From Streptomyces sp. SID14478 (GTDB taxonomy: Bacteria > Actinomycetota > Actinomycetes > Streptomycetales > Streptomycetaceae), in contig NZ_JAAGMG010000143.1 of assembly GCF_010548525.1 (NCBI RefSeq), positions 1 to 43,215 on the forward strand: a stretch of DNA of 43,215 nucleotides, given 5' to 3'. This document shows, in pieces, positions 17,963-27,294 of the stretch. Both the position numbers and the translations under genes were made by a program. The notes under the pieces were generated by a model, which saw only the letters and a list, made by a program, of their open reading frames with translations, made no database searches and was not told where the DNA came from. Numbering within the stretch: the stretch's first letter is position 1; every line of letters starts with the position of its first letter.

Positions 17963-18400
17963 TCACGGCCAGACGAGGCAGTACGCCTGATGTCCCGCGT
18001 CGTGCAGACGGTGGCTGAAGTCCTGCCATTCGTGCAGGAGTTGGTACACGTTGAACGCGTCGCGCGGGCCGCCGCGGTCGGGGACCGTGGACCAGATGAA
18101 CGCCGCGGCGCCGACGGACTCCTCGCCCACCCCGCGCAGCGGGTCGACGACGGTCATCGGCAGCTTCACGACGGCGTAGTCGGGGTGCAGGACGACCAGT
18201 TCCAGCGGGGGCACCTTGTGCAGGGGTATGCCCTCGATGCCGGTGAGGACCATCGCGGCCATCGTCTCCGGCTTGATCTTGGTGAACATGCCGCCCATGC
18301 CCAGCTCGTCCCCGCCGAGCTCCTCGGGGCGCATGGAGATCGGGACGCGGGCCGCCGTGGCGCCGTCGGGCGCGCCGAAGTATTTGTACGTCACCCCCAC
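17963..18400 (-). CDS. Conserved-type hypothetical protein
   Basis: About 145 residues, soluble, no signal peptide. It contains YKYFGAPDGATAARVPISMR, GGMFTKIKPETMAAMVLTGI, LELVVLHPDYAVVKLPMTVVD and a C-terminus rich in aromatic residues (FNVYQLLHEWQDFSHRLHD). It is well-formed with few low-complexity residues, so it is probably a real conserved actinobacterial protein, but I do not recognise a function. The start is uncertain: the GTG at 18400 (AATGGT 6 bases upstream) or the GTG at 18394 fit the point where ordered sequence begins. An ATG at 18562 has a plausible GGTGGAG but would add ~54 Gly/Arg-rich residues. Confidence 0.7.
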   Translation of the reverse strand: MGVTYKYFGAPDGATAARVPISMRPEELGGDELGMGGMFTKIKPETMAAMVLTGIEGIPLHKVPPLELVVLHPDYAVVKLPMTVVDPLRGVGEESVGAAAFIWSTVPDRGGPRDAFNVYQLLHEWQDFSHRLHDAGHQAYCLVWP

Positions 18401-18585
18401 CCGGCCACCATTCCCGCTGTCCCCGCTGCCTGTGCCGTCCGTAGTCCGCTGGATGCGGGCTGCTGTGTCCTCGTGGCCCTCGCGTCGGTGCTTACCCCGC
18501 CGGGCACGCCGGGGGCCCAGGTCGTCGGTCCCCTCGCCCAGTCCGCCGCCACCGCGATGCATATCTCCACCCGACTGCTGTTCTC

Positions 18586-18604
18586 AGGGCGCAACGCCCT
18601 TTTC
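18586..18604 (+). terminator. Short hairpin with U-tract
   Basis: AGGGCG/CGCCCT stem with a CAA loop followed by TTTTC, the only textbook intrinsic terminator shape in this part of the window. On the + strand no intact gene precedes it, so it may be left over from the decayed exporter locus or may stop antisense transcription. Confidence 0.4.
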
Positions 18605-18809
18605 TAGGCCGCACGACCGCCGACGCGCAACCCGATCATCGTGTCAGTGACCTCCCCCACGGTCACCCGCCGAAACGTCTCGGTGAACAACTGCGCGAGA
18701 GGTTGGCCCCCGCCCGCACGGATTCCGTACCGCGCCCCCGACACTCGTCCCGACAGCCAGAGTCTAGGGGGCGGCGGGTCCGCGCGGAGGGGGCCGAGGA
18801 GACGGGCCG

Positions 18810-18815
18810 TACGCT
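18810..18815 (+). promoter_or_regulatory. -10 hexamer for hemL
   Basis: TACGCT ends 7 bases before the hemL ATG, giving a leaderless or nearly leaderless mRNA. GAGAGG lies only 2 bases from the ATG, too close to serve well as an RBS. Confidence 0.5.
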
Positions 18816-18822
18816 GAGAGGC

Positions 18823-20148
18823 ATGGCAGAGGCGAACAACACCCCCTATCCCTATGAGGCACCCGTTTCGCAGGGGCTCTTCGACCGTGCGTCGCAGGTC
18901 ACGCCCGGTGGCGTGAACTCCCCGGTGCGCGCGTTCCGCGCCGTGGGCGGTTCACCCCGTTTCATGGTGTCCGGCACCGGCCCGTACCTCACGGACGCCG
19001 ACGGACGCGAGTACGTGGACCTCGTGTGCTCGTGGGGGCCGATGATCCTCGGCCACTCCCACCCCGAGGTCATCGCGGCCGTCCAGGAGGCCGTCGCGCG
19101 CGGCACCTCCTTCGGCACACCGGGCGAGGGCGAGGTCGCCCTCGCGGAGGAGATCGTCGACCGGATCGCCCCGGTCGAGCAGGTCCGGCTGGTGTCCTCC
19201 GGCACGGAAGCCACCATGTCGGCGATCCGGCTCGCCCGCGGCTTCACCGGCCGCGCCAAGGTCATCAAGTTCGCGGGGTGCTACCACGGGCACGTCGACG
19301 CGCTGCTCGCCGCGGCCGGCTCCGGCGTCGCCACGCTGGGCCTGCCGGACACCCCGGGCGTCACCGGCGCCCAGGCCGGCGACACGATCGTCCTGCCGTA
19401 CAACGACATCGAGGCCGTCCGCGCCGCGTTCGCCGCGCACCCCGGCCAGATCGCCTGCGTCATCACCGAGGCCTCGCCCGGCAACATGGGCATCGTCCCG
19501 CCGCTGGACGGCTTCAACGCCGGGCTGAAGGCGGTCTGCCAGGAGAACGGCGCGCTGTACATCTCCGACGAGGTCATGACCGGCTTCCGTACGTCGAGGG
19601 CCGGCTGGTTCGGCGTCGACGGCGTCGTGCCCGACCTGATGACGTTCGGCAAGGTCATGGGCGGCGGCTTCCCGGCCGCGGCCTTCGGCGGGCGCGCCGA
19701 CGTCATGGCGCACCTCGCCCCGGTCGGCCCCGTCTACCAAGCGGGCACCCTGTCCGGGAACCCGATCGCCACCGCCGCGGGCCTCGCCCAGCTGCGCCTC
19801 CTCGACGACGCCGCGTACGCGAAGGTCGACGCGGTGAGCGAGCAGCTGCGCGGCCTCGTCGGCGAGGCGCTCACCAAGGAAGGCGTCGCGCACGTCGTGC
19901 AGAACGCCTCCAACATGTTCTCCGTCTTCTTCACGGACAAGCCCGTGCGGAACTACGAGGACGCGAAGGCGCAGGAGTCCTTCCGCTTCACCCCGTTCTT
20001 CCACTCGATGCTGGCGCAGGGCGTCTATCTCCCGCCGTCCTCCTTCGAGTGCTGGTTCGTCTCGACCGCCCACGACGAGCGGGCGGTCGAGCGCATCGCC
20101 GCCGCGCTCCCGGCTGCCGCGCGTGCGGCTGCGGAGGCCACGGCATGA
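18823..20148 (+). CDS. hemL: Glutamate-1-semialdehyde 2,1-aminomutase
   Basis: 441 residues; converts glutamate-1-semialdehyde to 5-aminolevulinate, the C5-pathway entry to heme. Fold-type I PLP enzyme: [13 protein letters not shown] near the N-terminus, [20 protein letters not shown] (cofactor phosphate), the YHGHVD segment, DEVMTGFR (Asp that holds the pyridine N) and the Schiff-base lysine K277 in [18 protein letters not shown] use the ATG at 18823 because [17 protein letters not shown] begins the normal N-terminus; the longer frame from 18703 is rejected. Coupled (ATGA) to the phosphatase gene. It sits just ahead of the cytochrome c assembly genes, which use heme. Confidence 0.95.
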   Translation: MAEANNTPYPYEAPVSQGLFDRASQVTPGGVNSPVRAFRAVGGSPRFMVSGTGPYLTDADGREYVDLVCSWGPMILGHSHPEVIAAVQEAVARGTSFGTPGEGEVALAEEIVDRIAPVEQVRLVSSGTEATMSAIRLARGFTGRAKVIKFAGCYHGHVDALLAAAGSGVATLGLPDTPGVTGAQAGDTIVLPYNDIEAVRAAFAAHPGQIACVITEASPGNMGIVPPLDGFNAGLKAVCQENGALYISDEVMTGFRTSRAGWFGVDGVVPDLMTFGKVMGGGFPAAAFGGRADVMAHLAPVGPVYQAGTLSGNPIATAAGLAQLRLLDDAAYAKVDAVSEQLRGLVGEALTKEGVAHVVQNASNMFSVFFTDKPVRNYEDAKAQESFRFTPFFHSMLAQGVYLPPSSFECWFVSTAHDERAVERIAAALPAAARAAAEATA

Positions 20149-20861
20149 GCAACGAGTCCCCGAGGACCCCCGAGTCCCTGACGTCCGACAGCGACATCAC
20201 CGTCGTCCACCTCATGCGCCACGGCGAGGTGCACAACCCGGAGGGGATCCTGTACGGGCGGCTGCCCGACTACCACCTCTCCGAGCTGGGGCGGCAGATG
20301 GCCGACCGGGTCGCCGAGCACCTGGCCCCGCGGGACATCACGCACGTCGTGGCCTCCCCGCTGGAGCGGGCGCAGGAGACGGCGACGCCGATCGCCAAGG
20401 CGCACGGCCTCGACCTGAACAGCGACGGGCGGCTCGTCGAGGCGGGCAACGTCTTCCAGGGCAAGACCTTCGGCGTCGGTGACGGCGCGCTGAAGAACCC
20501 GGAGAACTGGAAGCACCTCGTCAACCCGTTCAAGCCGTCGTGGGGCGAGCCCTACATCGAGCAGGTCGTGCGGATGATGGGCGCGCTGGACGCCGCCAAG
20601 GACGCGGCGCGCGGACACGAGGCGGTGTGCGTCAGCCACCAGCTGCCGATCTGGATCGTGCGCAGCTTCGTCGAGAAGCGCCGCCTGTGGCACGACCCGC
20701 GCAAGCGGCAGTGCACGCTCGCCTCGCTGACGACGTTCACGTACCGGGGCGACAAGATCGTCTCCGTCGGGTACACCGAGCCCGCGCGTGACCTCGTCCC
20801 CGCTCATCTCCTGGCGGGGGCCAAGCCGGTCAAGGGCAAGGACAAGGCGTTCGGCGCCTGA
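20145..20861 (+). CDS. Histidine phosphatase (phosphoglycerate mutase-like) family protein
   Basis: 238 residues with the catalytic [10 protein letters not shown] loop, [14 protein letters not shown] and the second active-site His in [11 protein letters not shown]. The region [19 protein letters not shown] is the usual RHG-family arrangement. These enzymes act on diverse phosphate esters; the substrate cannot be read here. Start codon shared with the hemL stop, so it is co-translated with hemL. A GC-rich hairpin follows. Confidence 0.9.
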   Translation: MSNESPRTPESLTSDSDITVVHLMRHGEVHNPEGILYGRLPDYHLSELGRQMADRVAEHLAPRDITHVVASPLERAQETATPIAKAHGLDLNSDGRLVEAGNVFQGKTFGVGDGALKNPENWKHLVNPFKPSWGEPYIEQVVRMMGALDAAKDAARGHEAVCVSHQLPIWIVRSFVEKRRLWHDPRKRQCTLASLTTFTYRGDKIVSVGYTEPARDLVPAHLLAGAKPVKGKDKAFGA

Positions 20862-20871
20862 GCCCGAGGGC

Positions 20872-20901
20872 GTGCGGGGCCGTCGAACGGCGGCCCCGCA
20901 C
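20872..20901 (+). terminator. Hairpin terminator after the hemL operon
   Basis: An 11-bp perfect stem (GTGCGGGGCCG with CGGCCCCGCAC) around an 8-base loop, 11 bases after the phosphatase stop. It separates the hemL pair from the deacetylase gene. Confidence 0.75.
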
Positions 20902-21016
20902 CCGCCCCTCCAAAGCACCGCAAATACATCTGACTTGTCGGAACCCGCGTGTTCGTCGAGCCCTCTGACTGTGTGCCCACCATGAATGGGTGCAGGGCAC
21001 GACGAATGGGGACGAT

Positions 21017-22276
21017 ATGCGCGATGTCAGTCGTAGGGGACTTCTCGGTCTGGGAGCCGGGGTGGCGGCCGCCGCCGCGCTCGCCGGGTGCGGATCGGGC
21101 GACACTCCGACTGTCTCGCCCGGCAAGCAGGGCCGCCCCGGTCACCCGGGCCCGCCCCGGCACCCGGTCGGCCGCCCCATCGGCGACGGCTCGACCTCGT
21201 ACACCGGCAAGCAGCCGCACCAGCCCGCCGCACCCGAGAAGCTCGAACCGGGCCAGAAGCCCCCGCAGTTCGTGATCTTCTCCTGGGACGGCGCGGGCGA
21301 GGTGGGCAACGGTCTGTTCCCGCGCTTCCTCCAACTCGCCGAGGACCACGGCGCGCACATGACCTTCTTCCTGTCCGGCCTGTATCTGCTGCCGGAGTCG
21401 AAGAAGCGCCTCTACCACGGGCCCAACAACATGGTGGGCGCCTCCGACATCGGCTACCTCACCGACGCCCACATCAAGGAGACGCTGAAGAACGTGCGGC
21501 GGGCCTGGCTCGACGGGCACGAGATCGGCACGCACTTCAACGGGCACTTCTGCGCGGGCACCGGCACCGTCGCCAACTGGACCCCCGCGCAGTGGCGCAG
21601 CGAGATCGACCAGGCCAAGTCCTTCGTGAAGCAGTGGCGCACGAACACGGGCTGGACGGACCTGCCCTCGCTGCCCTTCGACTACGACAAGGAACTCATC
21701 GGCGGCCGCACCCCGTGCCTGCTCGGGCAGAGCGGTCTGCTGCCCACCGCCCGCGAGCTCGGCTGGCGCTACGACGCCTCCTCGCCCGGTGGCAGGCAGC
21801 GCTGGCCGGACAAGAAGCAGGGGGTGTGGGACCTGCCGCTGCAGGCCGTCCCCTTCCCCGGGCGCAGCTTCGAGGTCCTGTCGATGGACTACAACATGCT
21901 GGCGAACCAGTCCCACAACTCCACGAAGGCGCCCGCCTACAACTACCCGGCCTGGCGCAAGCAGTCCACCGAGGCGTACATCGCGGGATTCAAGCGGGCG
22001 TACGAGACGAACCGGGCACCCTTCTTCATCGGCAACCACTTCGAGCAGTGGAACGGCGGGATCTACATGGACGCCGTCGAGGAAGCGCTCAAGCACATCG
22101 CGGCCACCGCCGAGAAGCACGGCGACGTGCGCCTCGTCTCCTTCCGGCAGTACGTCGACTGGATGGACGCCCAGGACCCGAAGGTGCTGGACAAACTGCG
22201 CACTCTGGACGTCGGGCAGCGGCCTGCGCAGGGCTGGCGGGAGTTCACCTCGGGGCAGGGTGCAAACCCCTCCTGA
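21017..22276 (+). CDS. Tat-exported lipoprotein, polysaccharide-deacetylase-like
   Basis: 419 residues. The N-terminus SRRGLLGLGAGVAAAAALAGC has a twin-arginine motif and a lipobox LAGC, so it is exported folded and lipid-anchored. A Pro/Gly/His-rich linker follows. The catalytic region has a NodB-like layout: FVIFSWDGAGEVGN, then MTFFLSGLYLLP, then GHEIGTHFNGHFC with H-x3-H, the metal-binding pattern of carbohydrate esterase family 4. It is longer and more diverged than typical CE4 enzymes. ATG at 21017 after GGGGAC; the GTG at 20990 would place nine odd residues ahead of the Tat signal. Likely cell-wall or exopolysaccharide deacetylation. Confidence 0.85.
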   Translation: MRDVSRRGLLGLGAGVAAAAALAGCGSGDTPTVSPGKQGRPGHPGPPRHPVGRPIGDGSTSYTGKQPHQPAAPEKLEPGQKPPQFVIFSWDGAGEVGNGLFPRFLQLAEDHGAHMTFFLSGLYLLPESKKRLYHGPNNMVGASDIGYLTDAHIKETLKNVRRAWLDGHEIGTHFNGHFCAGTGTVANWTPAQWRSEIDQAKSFVKQWRTNTGWTDLPSLPFDYDKELIGGRTPCLLGQSGLLPTARELGWRYDASSPGGRQRWPDKKQGVWDLPLQAVPFPGRSFEVLSMDYNMLANQSHNSTKAPAYNYPAWRKQSTEAYIAGFKRAYETNRAPFFIGNHFEQWNGGIYMDAVEEALKHIAATAEKHGDVRLVSFRQYVDWMDAQDPKVLDKLRTLDVGQRPAQGWREFTSGQGANPS

Positions 22277-22342
22277 AGTGGGCTTTTCCCTCGCCGAGGG
22301 GGGTGCGGAAGATCCCCTAAACAGACATGCGAAACTTTTCAC

Positions 22343-22963
22343 ATGAGTGCCGCCTGCCGCGCCCCCCGCACCTCCGCGACCACGCGCCGCGCCGCCAAGC
22401 TGACCGTAGGAGCCGCCGTCGCGGCCCTGGCGCTGACGGCGTGCGGTTCGGGCGGCACCTCCGGGGGCGGCAACAACACCAACTTCGTGACCAATTCGGG
22501 CGGAATCGCCACCGTCAAGAAGGGCGAGCGCCACGACGCCCCCGACCTGACGGGCAAGGACCTCGAAGGCAAGCCGATCGACCTCGCCGACTACAAGGGC
22601 AAGGTCGTCGTCCTCAACGTCTGGGGCTCCTGGTGCTCGCCCTGCCGGGCCGAGGCACCGAACCTGGTGAAGGTCGCACACGAGAACAAGAGCAAGAACG
22701 TGCAGTTCATCGGGATCAACACCCGGGACACCAACACCAGCCCCGCCAAGGAGTTCGAGAGGGGCTTCGGCGTGGAGTACCCGAGCTTCTACGACCCGAC
22801 GGGCAAGCTGCTGCTCAAGTTCAAGAAGGGCACGCTCAACCCGCAGGCCATCCCCTCGACGATCGTGATCGACCGCGACGGGAAGATCGCCGCACGCGCC
22901 CTGAAGGCGCTGAGCACCAACAGCCTGCGGGAGATGCTCGATCCCGTGGTCGCGGAGAAGTGA
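22343..22963 (+). CDS. TlpA/ResA-like thiol-disulphide lipoprotein (CcsX)
   Basis: 206 residues. Basic N-terminus and a hydrophobic signal ending in lipobox LTAC, then a Gly/Asn linker, then a thioredoxin fold of the TlpA/ResA group: APDLTGKDLEGKPIDLADYKGK, active-site NVWGSWCSPCRAEAP (C-x-x-C) and the cis-Pro region AIPSTIVIDRDGKI. In System II cytochrome c maturation this protein reduces the apocytochrome CXXCH cysteines outside the membrane, fed with electrons by CcdA, encoded next. No RBS; GAAACT lies 6 bases upstream, so possibly leaderless. First gene of the four-gene ccs operon. Confidence 0.92.
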   Translation: MSAACRAPRTSATTRRAAKLTVGAAVAALALTACGSGGTSGGGNNTNFVTNSGGIATVKKGERHDAPDLTGKDLEGKPIDLADYKGKVVVLNVWGSWCSPCRAEAPNLVKVAHENKSKNVQFIGINTRDTNTSPAKEFERGFGVEYPSFYDPTGKLLLKFKKGTLNPQAIPSTIVIDRDGKIAARALKALSTNSLREMLDPVVAEK

Positions 22964-22969
22964 GCGACG

Positions 22970-23746
22970 GTGTCCCCCACGCTTGTCACCACCCTCGCCG
23001 CTGACGGAATGAACGACACCGTCTTCAGCGGTGCGCTGATCCTGGCCATCCCGGTCGCCGTCCTCGGCGGACTGGTCTCCTTCTTCTCCCCGTGCGTACT
23101 GCCGCTCGTGCCCGGCTATCTGTCCTACGTCACGGGCGTCACCGGTACCGATCTGATGGAACAGCGGCGCGGCCGGATGGCGGCGGGCGCCAGCCTGTTC
23201 GTCCTCGGCTTCACCGTCGTGTTCGTCTCGGGCGGCGCACTGTTCGGCTTCTTCGGCGCGACGCTGCAAGAGCATCAGCGCATCCTGAGCAAGGTGCTCG
23301 GCGTGCTCATGATCCTCATGGGCGTGTTCTTCATGGGCCTGATGCCCTGGATGACCCAGCGCGAGTTCCGCATTCACAAGAAGCCCGCTGCCGGACTGAT
23401 CGGCGCCCCCTTGCTCGGGGCCCTGTTCGGTATCGGCTGGACCCCGTGCATCGGCCCGACCCTCGGCTCCGTGATCATCCTGTCCCAGGACCAGGGCAGC
23501 GCCGGGCGAGGGGCCATACTGACGGTCGCGTACTGCCTCGGCCTCGGCGTCCCCTTCGTGCTCGCCGCGATCGCCTTCCGCAAGGCGCTCGGCGCCTTCG
23601 GGTGGGTCAAGCGGCACTATGCCTGGGTGATGCGCATCGGCGGCGTCATGATGATCCTGACCGGGATCCTCCTGCTCACCGGGGTGTGGGACACCCTCGT
23701 GCAGCAGATGCAGACCTGGTCCTCCGGCTTCCAGGTGGGAATCTGA
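22970..23746 (+). CDS. ccdA: Cytochrome c biogenesis protein CcdA
   Basis: 258 residues, six TM segments. The two redox Cys are visible in FFSPCVLPLVPGYLSYVTG (helix 1) and IGWTPCIGPTLGS (helix 4), both in the characteristic P-C context. CcdA passes electrons from cytoplasmic thioredoxin across the membrane to the TlpA/CcsX-type protein encoded just upstream. GTG start at 22970, 6 bases after the previous stop; GAGAAG in the end of ccsX can serve as RBS. Member of the ccs operon. Confidence 0.95.
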   Translation: MSPTLVTTLAADGMNDTVFSGALILAIPVAVLGGLVSFFSPCVLPLVPGYLSYVTGVTGTDLMEQRRGRMAAGASLFVLGFTVVFVSGGALFGFFGATLQEHQRILSKVLGVLMILMGVFFMGLMPWMTQREFRIHKKPAAGLIGAPLLGALFGIGWTPCIGPTLGSVIILSQDQGSAGRGAILTVAYCLGLGVPFVLAAIAFRKALGAFGWVKRHYAWVMRIGGVMMILTGILLLTGVWDTLVQQMQTWSSGFQVGI

Positions 23747-23749
23747 TCT

Positions 23750-25459
23750 ATGAGCAAGACGAACACCCCTGAGGGCACGGAGTCCACGGAGCAGGAAGCC
23801 GGGGCCCAGCTCAGCACGGCTCCCGTCGAGGACCGGGGCCCCACCCTTCCGCGGCTCGGTGTCATCGGGTGGGTCCGCTGGTTCTGGCGGCAGCTCACCT
23901 CGATGCGGGTCGCCCTGATCCTGCTGTTCCTGCTGTCGCTCGGCGCCATCCCCGGCTCGCTGATCCCGCAGTCCGGGACCGACCCGCTCAAGGTCACCGA
24001 CTTCCAGAAGGCGCACACCACGCTCGGGCCGCTCTACGAGAAGCTCGGCCTCTTCCACGTCTACAGCTCGGTGTGGTTCTCCGCGATCTACATCCTGCTG
24101 TTCGTCTCCCTCATCGGCTGCATCGTGCCGCGCACCTGGCAGTTCGTCGGCCAGCTGCGCGGCCGCCCGCCGGGCGCCCCCAAGCGCCTCAGCCGCCTTC
24201 CCGCGTACGCGACCTGGCGCACCGAGGCCGACCCGGAACAGGTGCGCACCGCCGCGCTCGCGATGATGAAGAAGCGCCGCTACCGCGCGCACCTCGCGGG
24301 CAACGCGGTGGCCGCCGAGAAGGGCTATCTGCGCGAGGTCGGCAACCTGGCCTTCCACATGGCGCTGATCGTGATGCTGATCGCCTTCGCCTGGGGCCAG
24401 CTCTTCAAGTTCGAAGGGGGCAAGCTCGTCGTCGAGGGCGACGGCTTCTCCAACGTGCTGCCGCAGTACGACGACTTCAAGTCCGGCAACCTCTTCGACA
24501 GCGACCGCGACCTGTCGCCGTTCAGCTTCACGCTCGACAAGTTCACCGCGACGTACGCGCGCACCGGTCCGGAGAAGGGCACCCCGCGCACCTTCCGCGC
24601 CGACGTCTCCTACAACCAGGGCGCCGACGGCACGTCGAAGAAGACGTCCATCAAGTCCAACCACCCGCTGGACATCGACGGCACCAAGATCTTCCTCAAC
24701 GGCCACGGGTACGCCGTCAACGTCACCGTCCGCGACGGCAAGGGCAAGGTCGTCTCCCAGCAGGCCGTGCCGATGCTGCCGCTCGACTCCAACATCTCGT
24801 CCCAGGGCGCGATCAAGGTGATGGACGGCTACCGCAACGCGCAGGGCAAGAAGGAACAGCTCGGCTTCAGCGCCTGGTTCGTGCCGACCTTCGCGGGCGC
24901 CGGCAAGGGCACGATGTTCTCCCAGTTCCCCGCCCTGGACTTCCCCGTCCTCGCGCTCAACGCGACGCACGGCGACCTCGGGGTGGACGCGGGCCTGCCG
25001 CAGAACGTGTACCAACTGGACACCTCTCACATGAAGGCGTTCAAGGACTCCCAGGGCAAGCCGCTCAAGTCGCGCCTGCTGCCCGGCGAGACGATGAAGC
25101 TGCCGAACGGGGCGGGCTCCATCACCTTCGACAAGAACATCAGCGAGTGGGTCACCTTCCAGATCTCCCACCAGCCCGGTGACACCTGGGCGCTGGGCGG
25201 TGCGCTGGCCGCGATCTTCGGTCTGGCCGGTTCCCTGTTCATCCAGCGCCGCCGCGTCTGGGTGCGTGCCGTCGAGGGCCCCGACGGCGTGACCGTCGTC
25301 GAGATGGCCGGCCTCGGCCGCAGCGAGTCCGCGAAGCTTCCCGAGGAGCTGGGCGATCTGGTCGGCCAGCTGCACGCCCAGGCGCCCAGCGCCCCCGAAC
25401 CCGAACCCTCCACCTCACCCACTGCTGTTCCTGCCGCCGAAGGGGCTGAGACGAAGTGA
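23750..25459 (+). CDS. resB: Cytochrome c biogenesis protein ResB (Ccs1)
   Basis: 569 residues. N-terminal acidic tail, then three TM helices (LTSMRVALILLFLLSLGAIPG; VWFSAIYILLFVSLIGCIVP; GNLAFHMALIVMLIAFAWG), a large extracytoplasmic beta-rich domain (about residues 220-470), and a final TM segment (DTWALGGALAAIFGLAGSLF). GNLAFHMAL carries the conserved His used in heme handling by the family. ResB and CcsB together form the System II heme-export and cytochrome c synthase complex. Starts 4 bases after ccdA and overlaps ccsB. Confidence 0.95.
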   Translation: MSKTNTPEGTESTEQEAGAQLSTAPVEDRGPTLPRLGVIGWVRWFWRQLTSMRVALILLFLLSLGAIPGSLIPQSGTDPLKVTDFQKAHTTLGPLYEKLGLFHVYSSVWFSAIYILLFVSLIGCIVPRTWQFVGQLRGRPPGAPKRLSRLPAYATWRTEADPEQVRTAALAMMKKRRYRAHLAGNAVAAEKGYLREVGNLAFHMALIVMLIAFAWGQLFKFEGGKLVVEGDGFSNVLPQYDDFKSGNLFDSDRDLSPFSFTLDKFTATYARTGPEKGTPRTFRADVSYNQGADGTSKKTSIKSNHPLDIDGTKIFLNGHGYAVNVTVRDGKGKVVSQQAVPMLPLDSNISSQGAIKVMDGYRNAQGKKEQLGFSAWFVPTFAGAGKGTMFSQFPALDFPVLALNATHGDLGVDAGLPQNVYQLDTSHMKAFKDSQGKPLKSRLLPGETMKLPNGAGSITFDKNISEWVTFQISHQPGDTWALGGALAAIFGLAGSLFIQRRRVWVRAVEGPDGVTVVEMAGLGRSESAKLPEELGDLVGQLHAQAPSAPEPEPSTSPTAVPAAEGAETK

Positions 25460-26547
25460 TTCTCGCCGCCGCAACCAATGAGAACCTGGCGCACACCAGT
25501 AACGTCCTCATCTACTCGTCCATGGCCGTGTATCTGCTGGCGTTCTTCGCGAACATGGCCGAGTGGATCTTCGGCAGCCGCAGCAAGGTCGGCCGCACCG
25601 CCGCCGCCCTGACCACGAACGCCGAGGCCGGCGCCGCCGCGTCCGCCGTGAAGATCCAGGTCAAGCAGAAGAACGGGGGCACCGCCGTACTGGAGCGGCC
25701 GCAGGTCGTCACGCGGGCCGCCGCCGGTGCGCGCGACGTGCCGGACGGGCCGGGTGCCTCCGGCGGGGACGAGCAGGGCGACCTCTACGGGCGTATCGCC
25801 ATCTCGCTGACGATCCTTGCGTTCCTCATCGAGTTCTCCGGTGTGCTCACGCGTGCGCTGTCCGTGCAGCGCGCGCCGTGGGGCAACATGTACGAGTTCA
25901 ACCTGACCTTCTCCACCGTCGCCGTGGGCGTGTACCTCGCGCTGCTCGCGCTGAAGAAGAACGTCCGCTGGCTCGGCCTTCCGCTGGTCACCACGGTCCT
26001 CCTCGACCTCGGTCTCGCTGTCACTGTCTTGTACACCGCCAGCGACCAGTTGGTTCCCGCTCTTCACTCGTACTGGCTGTACATCCACGTCTCGACGGCG
26101 ATCTTCTGCGGCGCGGTCTTCTACGTCGGCGCGGTCGGCACGATCCTGTACCTCTTCAAGGACAGCTACGAGAACAAGCTCGCGAACGGCGGCACGCCCG
26201 GCAGGTTCGCGACCTCCGTCCTGGAGCGGCTGCCCGCCTCGCAGTCCCTCGACAAGTTCGCCTACCGCGTGAACGCGGCCGTCTTCCCGCTGTGGACGTT
26301 CACGATCATCGCGGGCTCCATCTGGGCCGGCGACGCGTGGGGCCGCTACTGGGGCTGGGACCCCAAGGAGACCTGGTCGTTCATCACCTGGGTCGCGTAC
26401 GCCGCCTACTTGCACGCACGGGCGACCGCCGGCTGGAAGGGCCGCAAGGCCGCCTACCTGGCCCTGATCGCCTTCGGCTGCTGGATCTTCAACTACTACG
26501 GCGTGAACATCTTCGTGACCGGCAAGCACTCCTACGCCGGGGTCTGA
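25456..26547 (+). CDS. ccsB: Cytochrome c synthase subunit CcsB (CcsA-family)
   Basis: 363 residues with about eight TM helices and an internal basic loop (about residues 45-100). The heme-binding tryptophan-rich WWD motif is present as WAGDAWGRYWGWDPKETWSF. Conserved His candidates flank it (ALHSYWLYIHVST; LHARATAGW), as in CcsA/CcsB heme channels. GTG at 25456 overlaps the resB stop (GTGA). Completes a full System II set, so this organism assembles cytochrome c by the Ccs route. The operon ends at a long bidirectional hairpin. Confidence 0.95.
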   Translation: MILAAATNENLAHTSNVLIYSSMAVYLLAFFANMAEWIFGSRSKVGRTAAALTTNAEAGAAASAVKIQVKQKNGGTAVLERPQVVTRAAAGARDVPDGPGASGGDEQGDLYGRIAISLTILAFLIEFSGVLTRALSVQRAPWGNMYEFNLTFSTVAVGVYLALLALKKNVRWLGLPLVTTVLLDLGLAVTVLYTASDQLVPALHSYWLYIHVSTAIFCGAVFYVGAVGTILYLFKDSYENKLANGGTPGRFATSVLERLPASQSLDKFAYRVNAAVFPLWTFTIIAGSIWAGDAWGRYWGWDPKETWSFITWVAYAAYLHARATAGWKGRKAAYLALIAFGCWIFNYYGVNIFVTGKHSYAGV

Positions 26548-26572
26548 GCCACGCCACGCAGCTGACCGCCCA

Positions 26573-26634
26573 ACGGCGAAGGCCGGTTCCCCGACGCATC
26601 CGTGATGCGGACGACGGGAACCGGCCTTCGCCGT
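26573..26634. terminator. Bidirectional branched hairpin terminator
   Basis: 19-bp perfect arms (26573-26591 and 26616-26634) with a nested hairpin GCATC-CGT-GATGC in the 24-base loop. It lies between the convergent ccsB and TetR genes, 25 bases after ccsB. No clean U-tract on either side. Confidence 0.85.
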
Positions 26635-26700
26635 ACGGCACGTATGCCGTTCGGGCCCGTATCCCGTATATAGCGGGCCGCGCGTTCCCGGAGCCGGGGC

Positions 26701-27294
26701 TCAGGCGGCGACGGAGCGCCAGATCCGCTCGGGCAGGAGGTGCGCGGCCTGGTCGAGGTCGATGTCGCCGACCCCGGCCAGCCAGCTGCGGGCCACCCCG
26801 ATGACCGGGCCCAGGATCATCGCCTCCAGCAGCGGCTCGGGCAGCGCGGCCAGTTCGCCCGACGCGACGTGTCCGCGGACCCATTGCGTCAGCGGGGACA
26901 GCCGCGCCTCCTGGGCGTCCCGCAGTTGCCGGGCCTGCGTCATCGTCAGCCGGTCGGCGCGCGAGGAGTGCAGCAGCCGGGCCGCGTCCGGGTGGTGCGA
27001 GAGGAACGCCAGATACGCCCGGGTGAGTGCGCGGATGCCGTCGCGGGCGCTGCGGGCGTGGGCCAGCGGCGGGCCCAACTCGCCCAGGAGACGGCCGAGC
27101 CAGCGCATCAGCAGCGCGTTCATCAGCCCGTCGACGCTGCCGAAATGGTGGTACAGGCTGCCGGGACTGACCCCGCTCTCCTTGGTCAGGGCGCTGACCG
27201 TGATGCCCGCCTCGCCGCCGTCGGCGTAGAGGCGAAGGGCGGTGTCGAGGAGGCGGTCGGAGGTCTCGGCGCCGCGTGCCTGCTTGGGGGTCAT
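26701..27294 (-). CDS. TetR-family transcriptional regulator
   Basis: 197 residues. N-terminal HTH: SDRLLDTALRLYADGGEAGI, VSALTKESGVSPGSLYHHFGS with the recognition helix before YHHFGS. The C-terminal ligand domain is Leu/Ala/Arg-rich. The ATG at 27294 lies at the end of a 14-bp tandem repeat array and overlaps the stop of a short upstream frame. The gene is downstream of, and in the same orientation as, a quinone-oxidoreductase gene with a 244-base gap that contains its own AT-rich promoter-like segment, so it is probably separately transcribed. Ligand unknown. Confidence 0.92.
   Translation of the reverse strand: MTPKQARGAETSDRLLDTALRLYADGGEAGITVSALTKESGVSPGSLYHHFGSVDGLMNALLMRWLGRLLGELGPPLAHARSARDGIRALTRAYLAFLSHHPDAARLLHSSRADRLTMTQARQLRDAQEARLSPLTQWVRGHVASGELAALPEPLLEAMILGPVIGVARSWLAGVGDIDLDQAAHLLPERIWRSVAA

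Larger units (their letters stand above)
18401..18822. other. Intergenic region upstream of hemL
   Basis: 422 bases between divergent genes with no convincing coding. It holds a + strand hairpin with a T-run at 18586-18604, an inverted repeat GTGACC-N8-GGTCAC at 18645-18664 that could be an operator, and the hemL -10 hexamer at its right end. If the hypothetical gene starts at 18562, the left part is coding instead. Confidence 0.5.

Noticed and set aside
18557..18607. 16-codon plus-strand frame ([16 protein letters not shown]) as a leader peptide
   Set aside because: No -10 at leaderless distance, no RBS, no amino-acid cluster, and its end is just the hairpin 18586-18604.
20940..20968. GGAACC near 20940 as an extracytoplasmic sigma factor -35 for the deacetylase gene
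   Set aside because: No matching CGTC-type -10 at 16-17 bases; evidence too weak to list as a promoter.
22343..22365. MSAACRA shared by the CcsX N-terminus and the leader peptide C-terminus
   Set aside because: A seven-residue coincidence in Ala/Arg-rich sequence; the codons and contexts differ and no duplication is visible around it.
20804..25375. 1523-codon open frame on the minus strand
   Set aside because: It runs antisense through hemL-operon end, deacetylase and ccs genes; composition is an Ala/Arg/Gly/Leu shadow of the GC-rich coding strand, with no motifs.
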